22,478 nt of DNA from the NCBI GenBank assembly GCA_964416315.1, contig CAYQDR010000081.1, positions 1 through 22,478 on the forward strand. Direction: 5' to 3'. The stretch is from CAYQDR01 sp964416315. Its GTDB lineage: Bacteria > Methylomirabilota > Methylomirabilia > Rokubacteriales > DASRDR01. The notes beneath the pieces are model-generated. The model was not told the origin of the DNA and made no database searches. It saw only the letters and a program-made list of their open reading frames with translations. Position numbers and translations under genes: made by a program. Every line of letters begins with the position of its first letter. The first letter of the stretch is position 1. Below are positions 7,563-13,823 of this stretch, one piece after another.

Positions 7563-8312
7563 TCAGCGCTCCTTCCCCAGGAGGTGCTCCAGGCGATGCT
7601 GGACCTCCCGGACGTGCTCGTGCATCCAGCGGGAGGCGGCCTCGGCATCGCGGTTCAGCAGGGCCCCGTAGATCCGCTCGTGGAAGGCGAGGTTGCTCCG
7701 GTTGGTCGCCTCATCCATGCGGAGCCGGGCCACGACCTCCTGGACCATCAGGTCCGCCATGGCGTTGGCGAAGAGGATCAGCGCGGGGTTCTTGGCGGCG
7801 TCAGCGACCATCCGGTGAAAGCGCAGGTCGGCCGTGGCGTGGAAATGTCCCGCGGCGATCGCCTCCCGGTGCCCGTCGACGTAGCGCCGGATCTGGGCGA
7901 GCTCGGGCTCGGTGATGCGCTGGGCCGCGAGGCTCGCGATGCACGGCTCGAGGATGAGGCGCGCCTCCGTCAGGTGCTCGATGGACACCTTTCCCAGGCG
8001 GATGAGCAGGGAGAGGAAGTCGGTGACCTGGCGCAGGTCCCCGTCCCTGACGAACGCCCCACCGCCGAACCCCCGGCGCACGGCCAGGAGCCCTGCCTGC
8101 TCGAGCGAGCGGACGGCCTCGCGCACCGGGGCGCGGCTCGACTGGAACCGCTCGGCCATCGCCTTTTCGGAGGGCAGCCGATCGCCGGGCTTGAAGCGAC
8201 CGGAGAGGATGGCGGACCGGAGATGCTCGAAGATCTCGGCGGACAGCCGGGCCCGGCGCGGTCGCCGGAAGGCCACGGGGGATGACAGGGGCGCTCGGCC
8301 CCGCTGGGCCAT
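7563..8312 (-). CDS. GntR-family transcriptional regulator, FadR/FCD subfamily
   Basis: First gene of the UbiD operon and its likely ligand-responsive regulator. The 249-residue product has a winged helix-turn-helix at about 22-90 (IFEHLRSAILSGRFKPGDRLPSE, split here at 27-49, then VREAVRSLEQAGLLAVRRG). The C-terminal FCD domain at about 95-240 keeps the metal-binding set: Asp162 and His166 in ADLRFH, His211 in AFHERIYG and His233 near MHEHV. FCD regulators normally sense small carboxylates. The gene ends 12 nt before the UbiD start. ATG 8312 has no Shine-Dalgarno, and the candidate -10 element ends only 6-7 nt before it, so its transcript may be leaderless. An inverted repeat GTCT-N6-AGAC lies over that promoter, suggesting self-repression. 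Confidence 0.92.
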   Translation of the reverse strand: MAQRGRAPLSSPVAFRRPRRARLSAEIFEHLRSAILSGRFKPGDRLPSEKAMAERFQSSRAPVREAVRSLEQAGLLAVRRGFGGGAFVRDGDLRQVTDFLSLLIRLGKVSIEHLTEARLILEPCIASLAAQRITEPELAQIRRYVDGHREAIAAGHFHATADLRFHRMVADAAKNPALILFANAMADLMVQEVVARLRMDEATNRSNLAFHERIYGALLNRDAEAASRWMHEHVREVQHRLEHLLGKER

Positions 8313-8318
8313 GAGAAA

Positions 8319-8348
8319 TGTCTAATGTCAGACCTGCCTCGTTGTCAA
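8319..8348 (-). promoter_or_regulatory. Candidate sigma-70-like promoter of the GntR-UbiD operon
   Basis: On the minus strand a perfect TTGACA (8348-8343) is followed, after 17 or 18 nt, by TTAGAC or TAGACA (8325-8319). The -10 is weak, but the -35 is perfect in otherwise GC-rich DNA. Transcription would begin at or within a base or two of ATG 8312, implying a leaderless regulator mRNA. Confidence 0.5.
8320..8333. promoter_or_regulatory. Candidate GntR/FCD operator (inverted repeat)
   Basis: GTCT-AATGTC-AGAC is an inverted repeat with 4-bp arms, covering the -10 and part of the spacer of the proposed regulator promoter. FCD-type GntR proteins often bind short palindromes that overlap their own promoters. 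The arms are short, so chance is possible; the position is the main support. Confidence 0.35.
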
Positions 8349-8528
8349 TGGCCGAATGGATGGCCGGATGGCGGGACGCCTGCCCGGACGGGTGGGTTCC
8401 TGCGAGCCTGTGCCGCGCCCGGTCCGGCCGGCGCCTCGCGCTGAGCCTGCCCGAGCCGCTCAACTTCGGTGCGGGTGCGGGACGGGGGTGACCGCCCCCG
8501 CAGGTCCGGCACTGATGCGGGCGCCCGA

Positions 8529-8557
8529 TTGACAGTTCCCCAGGGCCGCGCTACAAG
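8529..8557 (+). promoter_or_regulatory. Sigma-70-like promoter of the MalE/UgpB-type ABC operon
   Basis: TTGACA at 8529-8534, a 17-nt spacer and TACAAG at 8552-8557 give a perfect -35, ideal spacing and a 4/6 -10. Transcription would begin near 8564, leaving a leader of about 45 nt before ATG 8609. It is one of the best promoter matches in the window. Confidence 0.65.
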
Positions 8558-8595
8558 GGCTTGAGTTGAGTCGTGCGGGTGGCCCCGAACTGGGG

Positions 8596-8602
8596 TAGGA
8601 GG
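8596..8602 (+). promoter_or_regulatory. Ribosome-binding site that fixes the binding-protein start
   Basis: TAGGAGG lies 6 nt before ATG 8609. This favours the 8609 start over the in-frame ATG at 8573, which would lie only about 10 nt after the proposed transcription start and would put charged residues ahead of the signal peptide. Confidence 0.7.
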
Positions 8603-8608
8603 TGCGCC

Positions 8609-9901
8609 ATGAGATGGTGGGCAAAGCGATGGATCGGGCTGGGGGCGGCTCTGGCCGTCGTGCTGACGGCCGCCCCGGCGGACGCCCAGGTGAAGATCCG
8701 CTTCCAGACCTGGCACTGGGGCGAGACCCCGTGGGTCAAGTCGCTCGAGGAGTTCCAGCAGACCTTCAACGCGGCGAACCCGGGCATCCAGGTCGTCCGG
8801 GACGACAGCCGCTACGCCGACAAGGAGGCGGTCTTCATCACGCAGTCCCAGGCGAAGGCGGCGGCCGACATTCCCCACTTCAGCTACCGGGCGATCCGGC
8901 ACCTGGCCGACCGCGGGTTCCTGCTGGACCTCACGCCGTTCGTCGAGAAGGAGGGCGGCGCGCAGTACCTCGCCCAGTGGGACCAGGCGGCGCTCGAGAT
9001 GTGCCGGTACAAGGGGAAGCTCTACTGCCTGCCGGACGACCTGAACCCGCTGGTGCTCATGTACAACACGGGGCACTTCCGCGAGGCGGGCCTGGACCCG
9101 GCCAAGCCGCCCACGACCTGGCCGGAGTTCCTCGACTACGCGAAGAAGCTCACGCGGGATACGGACAACGACGGGAAGATCGACCGCTGGGGCGTGGGGG
9201 TCATCGGCGCCCGCCAGGAGGGGCTCTTCATGCGCTTCAACCCCTGGCTCTGGGGCGCGGGCGGGGACTACCTCACGCCGGACGGCAAGCGCTCCGCCCT
9301 CGACACCGCCGAGGCCATCGAAGGCTTCCGCTGGTATGCCGAGCTCTTCACCCGGCACAAGGTCGTCCCGCCGGGCGTGATCGAGCAGGGGGCCCAGGAG
9401 GTCCGGACCCAGCTCGCGCACGGGAAGGTCTCAATGATCATTACGCTCCCCGCGGCCGTCGGGATCGTCCAGGCGATCAATCCGAAGCTGAACGTCCGCG
9501 AGGTCATGGCCCTCGCCCCGGTCCCGGTGGGCAAGCAGAAGGTGACCTCGGCCTGGTTCAGCATGCGCGTGATCAGCACCTCGGCGAAGAACCCCGACGC
9601 CGCCTGGAAGGTCTACAAGGCGTGGCACGAGAAAGACCAGCAGATGCGGAACTTCCGGATCGCGGGCGTGCTCTCGACTCGCCTCGACGTGAAGAACTCT
9701 CCCGAGGTGAAGAACGACAAGTTCGCCAAGGTGTTCTCGGCGCAGACGCCGTACGTGAAGTGGGAGCCGCTCCTGGCCGAATGGCCGAAGATCGGCGACG
9801 CGATGATCACGGCCGTCCAGGAGGCCCTGACCGGGGTGAAGCCGCCCGAGCAGGCCCTCAAGGACGCCCACGCCGCGACGAACCGGGCCCTCGGCCTGTA
9901 G
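8609..9901 (+). CDS. ABC transporter substrate-binding protein, family 1 (MalE/UgpB-like)
   Basis: Periplasmic binding protein of a carbohydrate-uptake type importer, 430 residues. The N-terminus is a clear Sec signal peptide (RWWAKRW, then a hydrophobic core, cleavage after ADA at residue 26). The mature protein shows family-1 features: PDDLNPLVLMYNTGHFREAGLD (split at 142-163), TWPEFLDYAKKLT (170-182), and a calcium-loop-like DTDNDGKID (184-192) that is common in UgpB-like proteins. The start at 8609 is set by a TAGGAGG ribosome site and the signal peptide. The gene is followed by a perfect hairpin and then two permease genes. The ligand may be a sugar, glycerol-phosphate ester or another polyol; sequence does not decide. 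No ATPase gene is in the cluster. Confidence 0.9.
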   Translation: MRWWAKRWIGLGAALAVVLTAAPADAQVKIRFQTWHWGETPWVKSLEEFQQTFNAANPGIQVVRDDSRYADKEAVFITQSQAKAAADIPHFSYRAIRHLADRGFLLDLTPFVEKEGGAQYLAQWDQAALEMCRYKGKLYCLPDDLNPLVLMYNTGHFREAGLDPAKPPTTWPEFLDYAKKLTRDTDNDGKIDRWGVGVIGARQEGLFMRFNPWLWGAGGDYLTPDGKRSALDTAEAIEGFRWYAELFTRHKVVPPGVIEQGAQEVRTQLAHGKVSMIITLPAAVGIVQAINPKLNVREVMALAPVPVGKQKVTSAWFSMRVISTSAKNPDAAWKVYKAWHEKDQQMRNFRIAGVLSTRLDVKNSPEVKNDKFAKVFSAQTPYVKWEPLLAEWPKIGDAMITAVQEALTGVKPPEQALKDAHAATNRALGL

Positions 9902-9925
9902 GGCCTGGCGCCCGTTCCGAACCCC

Positions 9926-9958
9926 GAGGAGCCAGGGGACCCCGTCCCCTGGCTCCTC
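9926..9958 (+). terminator. Perfect 15-bp hairpin between binding-protein and permease genes (attenuator/partial terminator)
   Basis: The left arm (9926-9940, GAGGAGCCAGGGGAC) is fully complementary to the right arm (9944-9958) around a CCC loop, followed by TTT at 9959-9961. It lies 24 nt after the binding-protein stop and 16 nt before the permease ATG. It looks like a leaky intrinsic terminator or an mRNA-stabilising stem that would keep binding-protein transcript above permease transcript, as in the malE-malF gap. The U-run is short, so termination is probably incomplete. Confidence 0.75.
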
Positions 9959-9974
9959 TTTGTGACGGCGCCCG

Positions 9975-10856
9975 ATGCGTGTCGGCCGGACCTGGCACGA
10001 TCGCCACCTCGGGGTCCTCTTCGTCCTCCCCGCCACCGTGATGCTGGTGGCGGTGCTCGTCTTCCCCGCCGCGGTGACCCTGAAGCTCAGCCTCTCGCCC
10101 GAGGGGGGCCTGGCGTCCTGGACGCTCACCCTCGGCCACTACCGCGCGGCCTTCACGGATCCGGTGCTCGCGCAGGCCTTCCGCAACACCTTCGCGTTCG
10201 TCGCGGCCAGCCTGGTCGGCCACCTGCTCCTCGGCCTCGGCCTCGCGCTCGCCCTCAACCAGGCGCTGCCGGGCCAGACGCTCTTCCGCCTCGTCGCCCT
10301 CGTCCCGTGGACGATCCCCGACGTCGTGGCGGGCATCGTCTTCCGGTGGGTCTTCAACCCGGTCCATGGGAGCCTGAACCCGCTGCTCCAGCAGCTCATT
10401 CCGGGCTTCCCGCCGGACTTCTCCTGGCTCTCGAGCCCGGCGTTGGCGTTCCCGAGCGTCATCTTCGCGAATGTCTGGCGCGGCTACCCGCTCGTCATGG
10501 TGATGCTGCTGGCGGGCCTGATGGCGATCCCGCGGGAGCTCTACGAGGCCGCGGCCGTGGACGGCGCCGGTCGCGTGCGGCGCTTCCTCCACGTCACCCT
10601 CCCGGGCCTCAGCACGATCATCCTGGTCGCGCTCGCCCTCGACATGGTGTGGGAGTTCCGGCGGTTCGCCCTGGTGCTGACCATGACGGGGGGCGGCCCG
10701 GGCACGCTGACCGAGGTCCTCTCGACGCTCGTCTACAAGTCGTACTTCCAGTTCTTCACCTTCGAGTACGCCTCGGCGGTCGCCATCCTGATGAGCGCCG
10801 TGCTCTTCGTCCTGAGCGTGCCTTACATCGTGCTCGTCGGGAGGGAGCGGACGTGA
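9975..10856 (+). CDS. ABC transporter permease, MalF/UgpA-like
   Basis: Inner-membrane permease of the carbohydrate-type importer, 293 residues with about six hydrophobic segments, the first at residues 12-35. The coupling EAA loop is clear at 191-211 (EAAAVDGAGRVRRFLHVTLP). GGGPGTLTEVLSTLVYK near the C-terminus is typical of the MalF/UgpA group. ATG 9975 has no good Shine-Dalgarno and lies 16 nt after the 15-bp hairpin, so its translation may be weak or structure-dependent. It forms a pair with the next permease through a GTGA overlap. Confidence 0.9.
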   Translation: MRVGRTWHDRHLGVLFVLPATVMLVAVLVFPAAVTLKLSLSPEGGLASWTLTLGHYRAAFTDPVLAQAFRNTFAFVAASLVGHLLLGLGLALALNQALPGQTLFRLVALVPWTIPDVVAGIVFRWVFNPVHGSLNPLLQQLIPGFPPDFSWLSSPALAFPSVIFANVWRGYPLVMVMLLAGLMAIPRELYEAAAVDGAGRVRRFLHVTLPGLSTIILVALALDMVWEFRRFALVLTMTGGGPGTLTEVLSTLVYKSYFQFFTFEYASAVAILMSAVLFVLSVPYIVLVGRERT

Positions 10857-11713
10857 GCCGGCCCGCCGCCGCCCGCTCGACACGACGGGAGCGCCGGCTG
10901 GACGCCCTGGTCTCCTACGTCCTGCTCGCGCTCGCGACGCTTTACGCCCTGTTCCCCGTCGCGTGGATGCTCTCGACGTCGCTGAAGAGCGAGGCGGAGG
11001 CGTTCGGCCTGCCGGTGCGCTGGATCCCGCAGCGTCCCACCCTGGCGGCGTACGTCGAGATGTGGACGCTCAAGCCGTTCGCTACCTACTTCTACAACAG
11101 CACGGTGGTTTCCGGCGCCACCGCGCTGATCTCGACGGCCGTCGGCGCGCTGGCGGGCTACGGATTCTCGCGCTTCCGCTTCCGGTTCCGGGCGACGCTC
11201 CTCGGAGGCTTCCTGGCCACTCAGATGATCTCGGGCGTCCTCGTGATCGGGCCCTACTTCCAGCTCCTCGCCGCGGTGGAGCTCTACAACACGCTCACCG
11301 GCCTCGTCATCGCCTACGTGACGATCTGCCTGCCCTTCGCGGCGTGGATGTCCAAGGGCTACTTCGACTCGATCCCGCGGGAGCTCGACGAGGCCGGCCT
11401 CGTGGACGGCGCCTCGCGGCTCCAGATCTTCCTGCGCGTGATCATGCCGATCGCGCTCCCCGGGACCGTCGCCACGTTCCTCTTCGCGTTCCTGCTGGCA
11501 TGGCAGGACCTCCTCTGGGCGATCTCGCTCATCTCCGTGGACGAGAAGCGCACGGTGACCCTCGGGGTGGCGTTCGCGGTGGGCGAGTTCGTGATCAAGT
11601 GGCCGATGCTGACCGCGGCGTGCCTGATCGGCAGCCTGCCGACCCTGATCCTCTACCTGGCGCTCCAGCGCTTCTACGTCGAGGGCCTCGCCCGCGGGGC
11701 CGTCAAGGGCTGA
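10853..11713 (+). CDS. ABC transporter permease, MalG/UgpE-like
   Basis: Second inner-membrane permease of the importer, 286 residues. Several hydrophobic segments start at residues 20-43. The EAA loop is at about 179-203 (DEAGLVDGASRLQIFLRVIM), and FYNSTVVSGATALIS (80-94) is typical of the MalG group. The start is GTG at 10853 inside a GTGA overlap with the TGA of the first permease; the protein would otherwise lack its positively charged N-terminus. It is the last gene of this operon. The ATPase that must energise the pair is not encoded within the window, so the complex probably borrows a shared MsmK/UgpC-type ATPase. Confidence 0.9.
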   Translation: MSRPAAARSTRRERRLDALVSYVLLALATLYALFPVAWMLSTSLKSEAEAFGLPVRWIPQRPTLAAYVEMWTLKPFATYFYNSTVVSGATALISTAVGALAGYGFSRFRFRFRATLLGGFLATQMISGVLVIGPYFQLLAAVELYNTLTGLVIAYVTICLPFAAWMSKGYFDSIPRELDEAGLVDGASRLQIFLRVIMPIALPGTVATFLFAFLLAWQDLLWAISLISVDEKRTVTLGVAFAVGEFVIKWPMLTAACLIGSLPTLILYLALQRFYVEGLARGAVKG

Positions 11714-12118
11714 GCGGACCGGAGATACGAGGGGGACACGGGCGCCACGCCGCCCCCCAGGACGCGCGTCACGAGATAGGGTGCTGCGCCAGCTCGAGGA
11801 TCACTCCGGCCGCAGGGTCGTGTCTGGCGAGGCAGTGAACTGCACGCGGGAATGACGCGAGAGCGGAGGACCCGAGGTGCCGCGGACGACGAGCCTGGGC
11901 TGGAGCACGTGCTGGAGTGCACGGGGGGCGAAGCGCTCGGGGTCGGCGAGGATCTCGAGCATCGAGATGGCAGCGAGGCGGGCCTGCTCGGCGGGGTAGC
12001 GGCGACCGTCGTCAGCCGAATGCGGTGATGGGAGGCCATGCCGATGTCGTCCATGCCCGCAGCCACTGGCCGCGGGGACGCATCACGAGAATCTATGCTC
12101 CCAGCCATGGCCCCCCGC
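11714..12118. other. Gene-poor gap between convergent clusters, containing a LacI-family stump
   Basis: No intact gene lies here. From 11801 to about 12078 the minus strand carries the decayed end of a LacI-family regulator, listed separately. The remaining ends, 11714-11800 and 12079-12118, show no recognisable coding or regulatory element. I found no convincing terminator for the plus-strand permease operon that ends at 11713. Confidence 0.6.
11801..12078 (-). pseudogene. Remnant of a LacI-family regulator (C-terminal end, frameshifted)
   Basis: Reading the minus strand, one frame gives VAAGMDDIGMASHHRIRLTTV (split at 12066-12004), the DDIGxASxxxPxLTTV region near the end of LacI-family proteins. 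The next part continues in another frame: RYPAEQARLAAISMLEIL, then QPRLVVRGTSGPP, and stops at TGA 11801. These are the typical closing helix and the PRLVVRxTS strand of LacI regulators. The two frames do not join, so a small indel near 11998-12005 has broken the gene. The DNA-binding domain and most of the sugar-binding core are absent; the upstream side runs directly into the end of the amidase gene. It is therefore a truncated, dead regulator. LacI regulators usually sit beside sugar importers such as the one ending at 11713, or the operator upstream of 17185 may have been its target. Confidence 0.75.
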
Positions 12119-12784
12119 TCAGCGGGTGAAGGGCGCGAGCTCCCGAAGATAGCGGTGCACCGCCTCCACGGGCTCGACGTCCCCGAACTTCGCGTCGATG
12201 TCGAAGAGATTCGCCTCCACTGCCCCCGGGATGCGGTCGCCGATCGCCTCGCGCGGCACGATCGGCCGGAAACCGAGGCTGATCGCGTCCTCCACGGTGT
12301 GACGGACGCAGGCGGAGGCCGTGGTGCCCGTGACGATGACGGTGTCCACCCTAAGCGCGCACAGCATCGAGGCGAGATGGGTGCCGGCGAACGCGCTCGC
12401 CATCTTCTTCGGCAGCACGATCTCGCCCGGCCGAGGCGCCACCCGCTCGTCGATCTGGCACAGCTCCGAGTCGAGCTGAAGCATGGCCAGAGCCGGGATC
12501 TTCCGGATCCACGGCTCGGCATCCTTGAGGTCCTTCTCGTAGCCGGTTGTCGTGTAGACGACGGGGATGCCCTTGGCTCGGGCCGCTTCCAGCAGCCGCG
12601 CGACGTGGACGAGCATCTCGTCCACGTTCTCGCACTCGAACGGGCTCCCCTTCCGGGTCCCGGCTCGGGCGAGGTCGATGTTCAGGAGTGCCGGCCGCGT
12701 GCCGTACCCGACGCGGTGCTGAAAGCCTCGCTCGCGGTAGAGCCGGGCGGCGACCGCGTGCTGGTCACTCAGGGTGTCGCCCAT
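12119..12784 (-). CDS. Isochorismatase-like cysteine hydrolase (N-carbamoylsarcosine amidase type)
   Basis: Predicted cytoplasmic amidase of the isochorismatase-like superfamily, 221 residues. The catalytic triad is visible: Asp37 in ALLNIDLA, a lysine in LPKKMASAFAGT (K126 or K127) and the nucleophile Cys159 in VTGTTASACVRHT, preceded by the family's cis-peptide stretch. The pattern resembles N-carbamoylsarcosine and related ureido/amide hydrolases more than true isochorismatase. ATG 12784 is preferred: a GAGGTGG ribosome site, overlapping the stop of the dipeptidase-like gene, sits just upstream; GTG 12793 is the alternative. As the last gene of the peptide-importer operon it may cleave an amide or ureido group released from the imported compound. 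Confidence 0.85.
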   Translation of the reverse strand: MGDTLSDQHAVAARLYRERGFQHRVGYGTRPALLNIDLARAGTRKGSPFECENVDEMLVHVARLLEAARAKGIPVVYTTTGYEKDLKDAEPWIRKIPALAMLQLDSELCQIDERVAPRPGEIVLPKKMASAFAGTHLASMLCALRVDTVIVTGTTASACVRHTVEDAISLGFRPIVPREAIGDRIPGAVEANLFDIDAKFGDVEPVEAVHRYLRELAPFTR

Positions 12785-12794
12785 AGCGTCCACC

Positions 12795-13808
12795 TCATTT
12801 CCAGACCCGGGTGAAGACCCGGATCAGGTTCTCCCCGAGGATCTTTCGCACGTCCTTCTCGCTGTAGCCGCGGTCGAGGAGGGCCGCCGTCAGGTTTGCG
12901 AGCTTGGACGGCACTTCGACGCCCTTGGGAAACCGGTAGGGCGGCTTCGGGTACGTCCCCGGGCGCCAGCGGCCACTCTTCAGGGCCTCGTCGTAGAGCG
13001 CCATCGCCTCCTTCTGTGATGCGAAGGGCCACTGCCCGTGGTAGTAGTCGAGCCCAACGCTGAGGTGGTCGACGCCGACGCGCTCGGCGATGTAGTCGGC
13101 GTGCTTCAGGAGATCATCGAGCGTCGGCCACCGGCGCCTGCTGACGAATGCCGGGTACCCGTTCAACCCGATGACCCCGCCCTTGGCGGCCACCGCCTTG
13201 ATCTGGTCGTCGCGCAGGTTGCGACGGGAGTCACACACCGCCTTCGCGTTGGAGTGGGAGAAGACCACGGGCGCCTCCGAGACCTCGATGGCCTCCATGG
13301 TGGTGCGGTAGCCGGTGTGCGAGAGGTCGACCACCATGCCGACACGGTTCATCTCGCGGATGACCCGGCGCCCGAACTCGCTGATCCCCGCGTCCGTGAG
13401 CTCGTCGCAGCCGTCGCCGACCCAGTTCTTCAGGTTGTAGGTGAGCTGTGCCATCCGGAGGCCGAGACGGTAGTAGACCTCCACGAGCTCCGGATTGCGC
13501 TCGAACGGTTGCGTGTTCTGGAAGTGGAAGATGACGCCGAGCTTGCCTTCCCGCTTGGCCCTGGCGATGTCCTCGACCCGAGTCACGTGGAGGATCCGAT
13601 CCGAGAGCCGCCGGAACCGGTCGAACCACATGGCCAGATTGTCCATCGCCTGCCCGAGGGTGTGGTCCCAGGCGACCGTCGGGCCCACGCAGGTCGCGCC
13701 GCCTCTGATCCATTCGTCGAGGTACCGCTCGTGGACGAGGAGGGGGCAGACCATGTCGATGACGACGGCCTGCCGGTGAAGGCCGGTGGCCCGATTGTGC
13801 TTTGGCAC
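12795..13808 (-). CDS. Divergent M19 (membrane/renal dipeptidase) family protein
   Basis: A 337-residue amidohydrolase-fold protein of peptidase family M19. Typical family parts are present: VVDLSHTGYRT (159-169, His164), VVFSHSNAKAV (181-191, His185), GVIGLNGYPAF (211-221), VGVDHLSVGLDYYHG (244-258, Asp254) and a closing KILGENLIRVF. However, the N-terminal metal motif DGHxD is replaced by VIDMVCPLL (16-24), with neither histidine nor second aspartate, and the bridging-Glu segment reads IFHFQNT with Gln97. The zinc site therefore looks incomplete and activity may differ from a dipeptidase. The GTG start at 13808 is supported by GGGAGG 7-8 nt upstream; no in-frame ATG fits. It starts 15 nt after the permease gene, in the same operon as the amidase. 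Confidence 0.87.
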   Translation of the reverse strand: MPKHNRATGLHRQAVVIDMVCPLLVHERYLDEWIRGGATCVGPTVAWDHTLGQAMDNLAMWFDRFRRLSDRILHVTRVEDIARAKREGKLGVIFHFQNTQPFERNPELVEVYYRLGLRMAQLTYNLKNWVGDGCDELTDAGISEFGRRVIREMNRVGMVVDLSHTGYRTTMEAIEVSEAPVVFSHSNAKAVCDSRRNLRDDQIKAVAAKGGVIGLNGYPAFVSRRRWPTLDDLLKHADYIAERVGVDHLSVGLDYYHGQWPFASQKEAMALYDEALKSGRWRPGTYPKPPYRFPKGVEVPSKLANLTAALLDRGYSEKDVRKILGENLIRVFTRVWK

Positions 13809-13823
13809 GATGAGTCCTCCCGT

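Larger units (their letters stand above)
8313..8608. other. Divergent intergenic control region between the UbiD operon and the sugar-type ABC operon
   Basis: This roughly 300-bp stretch codes for nothing convincing. It carries a minus-strand promoter and candidate operator next to the regulator gene (8319-8348), and a strong plus-strand promoter (8529-8557) plus ribosome site (8596-8602) next to the binding-protein gene. Between them lies a short run of ATGGCCG-type direct repeats at 8348-8374 (copies at 8348, 8360 and an imperfect one at 8368) of unknown meaning. The middle, about 8375-8520, is GC-rich and I see no clear element in it. Confidence 0.6.

Noticed and set aside
8348..8374. ATGGCCG-type direct repeats in the divergent intergenic region, considered as a CRISPR-like or iteron array
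   Set aside because: Only two exact 7-bp copies and an imperfect one with irregular spacing; too short for any named repeat element.
8573..8608. Upstream ATG (8573) as the start of the MalE/UgpB-like gene
   Set aside because: It would add 12 residues with charged and Cys residues before the signal peptide, has no ribosome site, and is almost at the predicted transcription start; TAGGAGG precedes 8609.
12113..12127. Small CCCGC-TCA-GCGGG hairpin around the amidase stop codon, considered as a terminator
   Set aside because: Only 5 bp with a 3-nt loop and no U-run; too weak to support termination.
12119..12784. Assignment of the cysteine hydrolase as a true isochorismatase of siderophore synthesis
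   Set aside because: No siderophore genes nearby; the overall pattern and neighbours fit an amidase of the N-carbamoylsarcosine type better.
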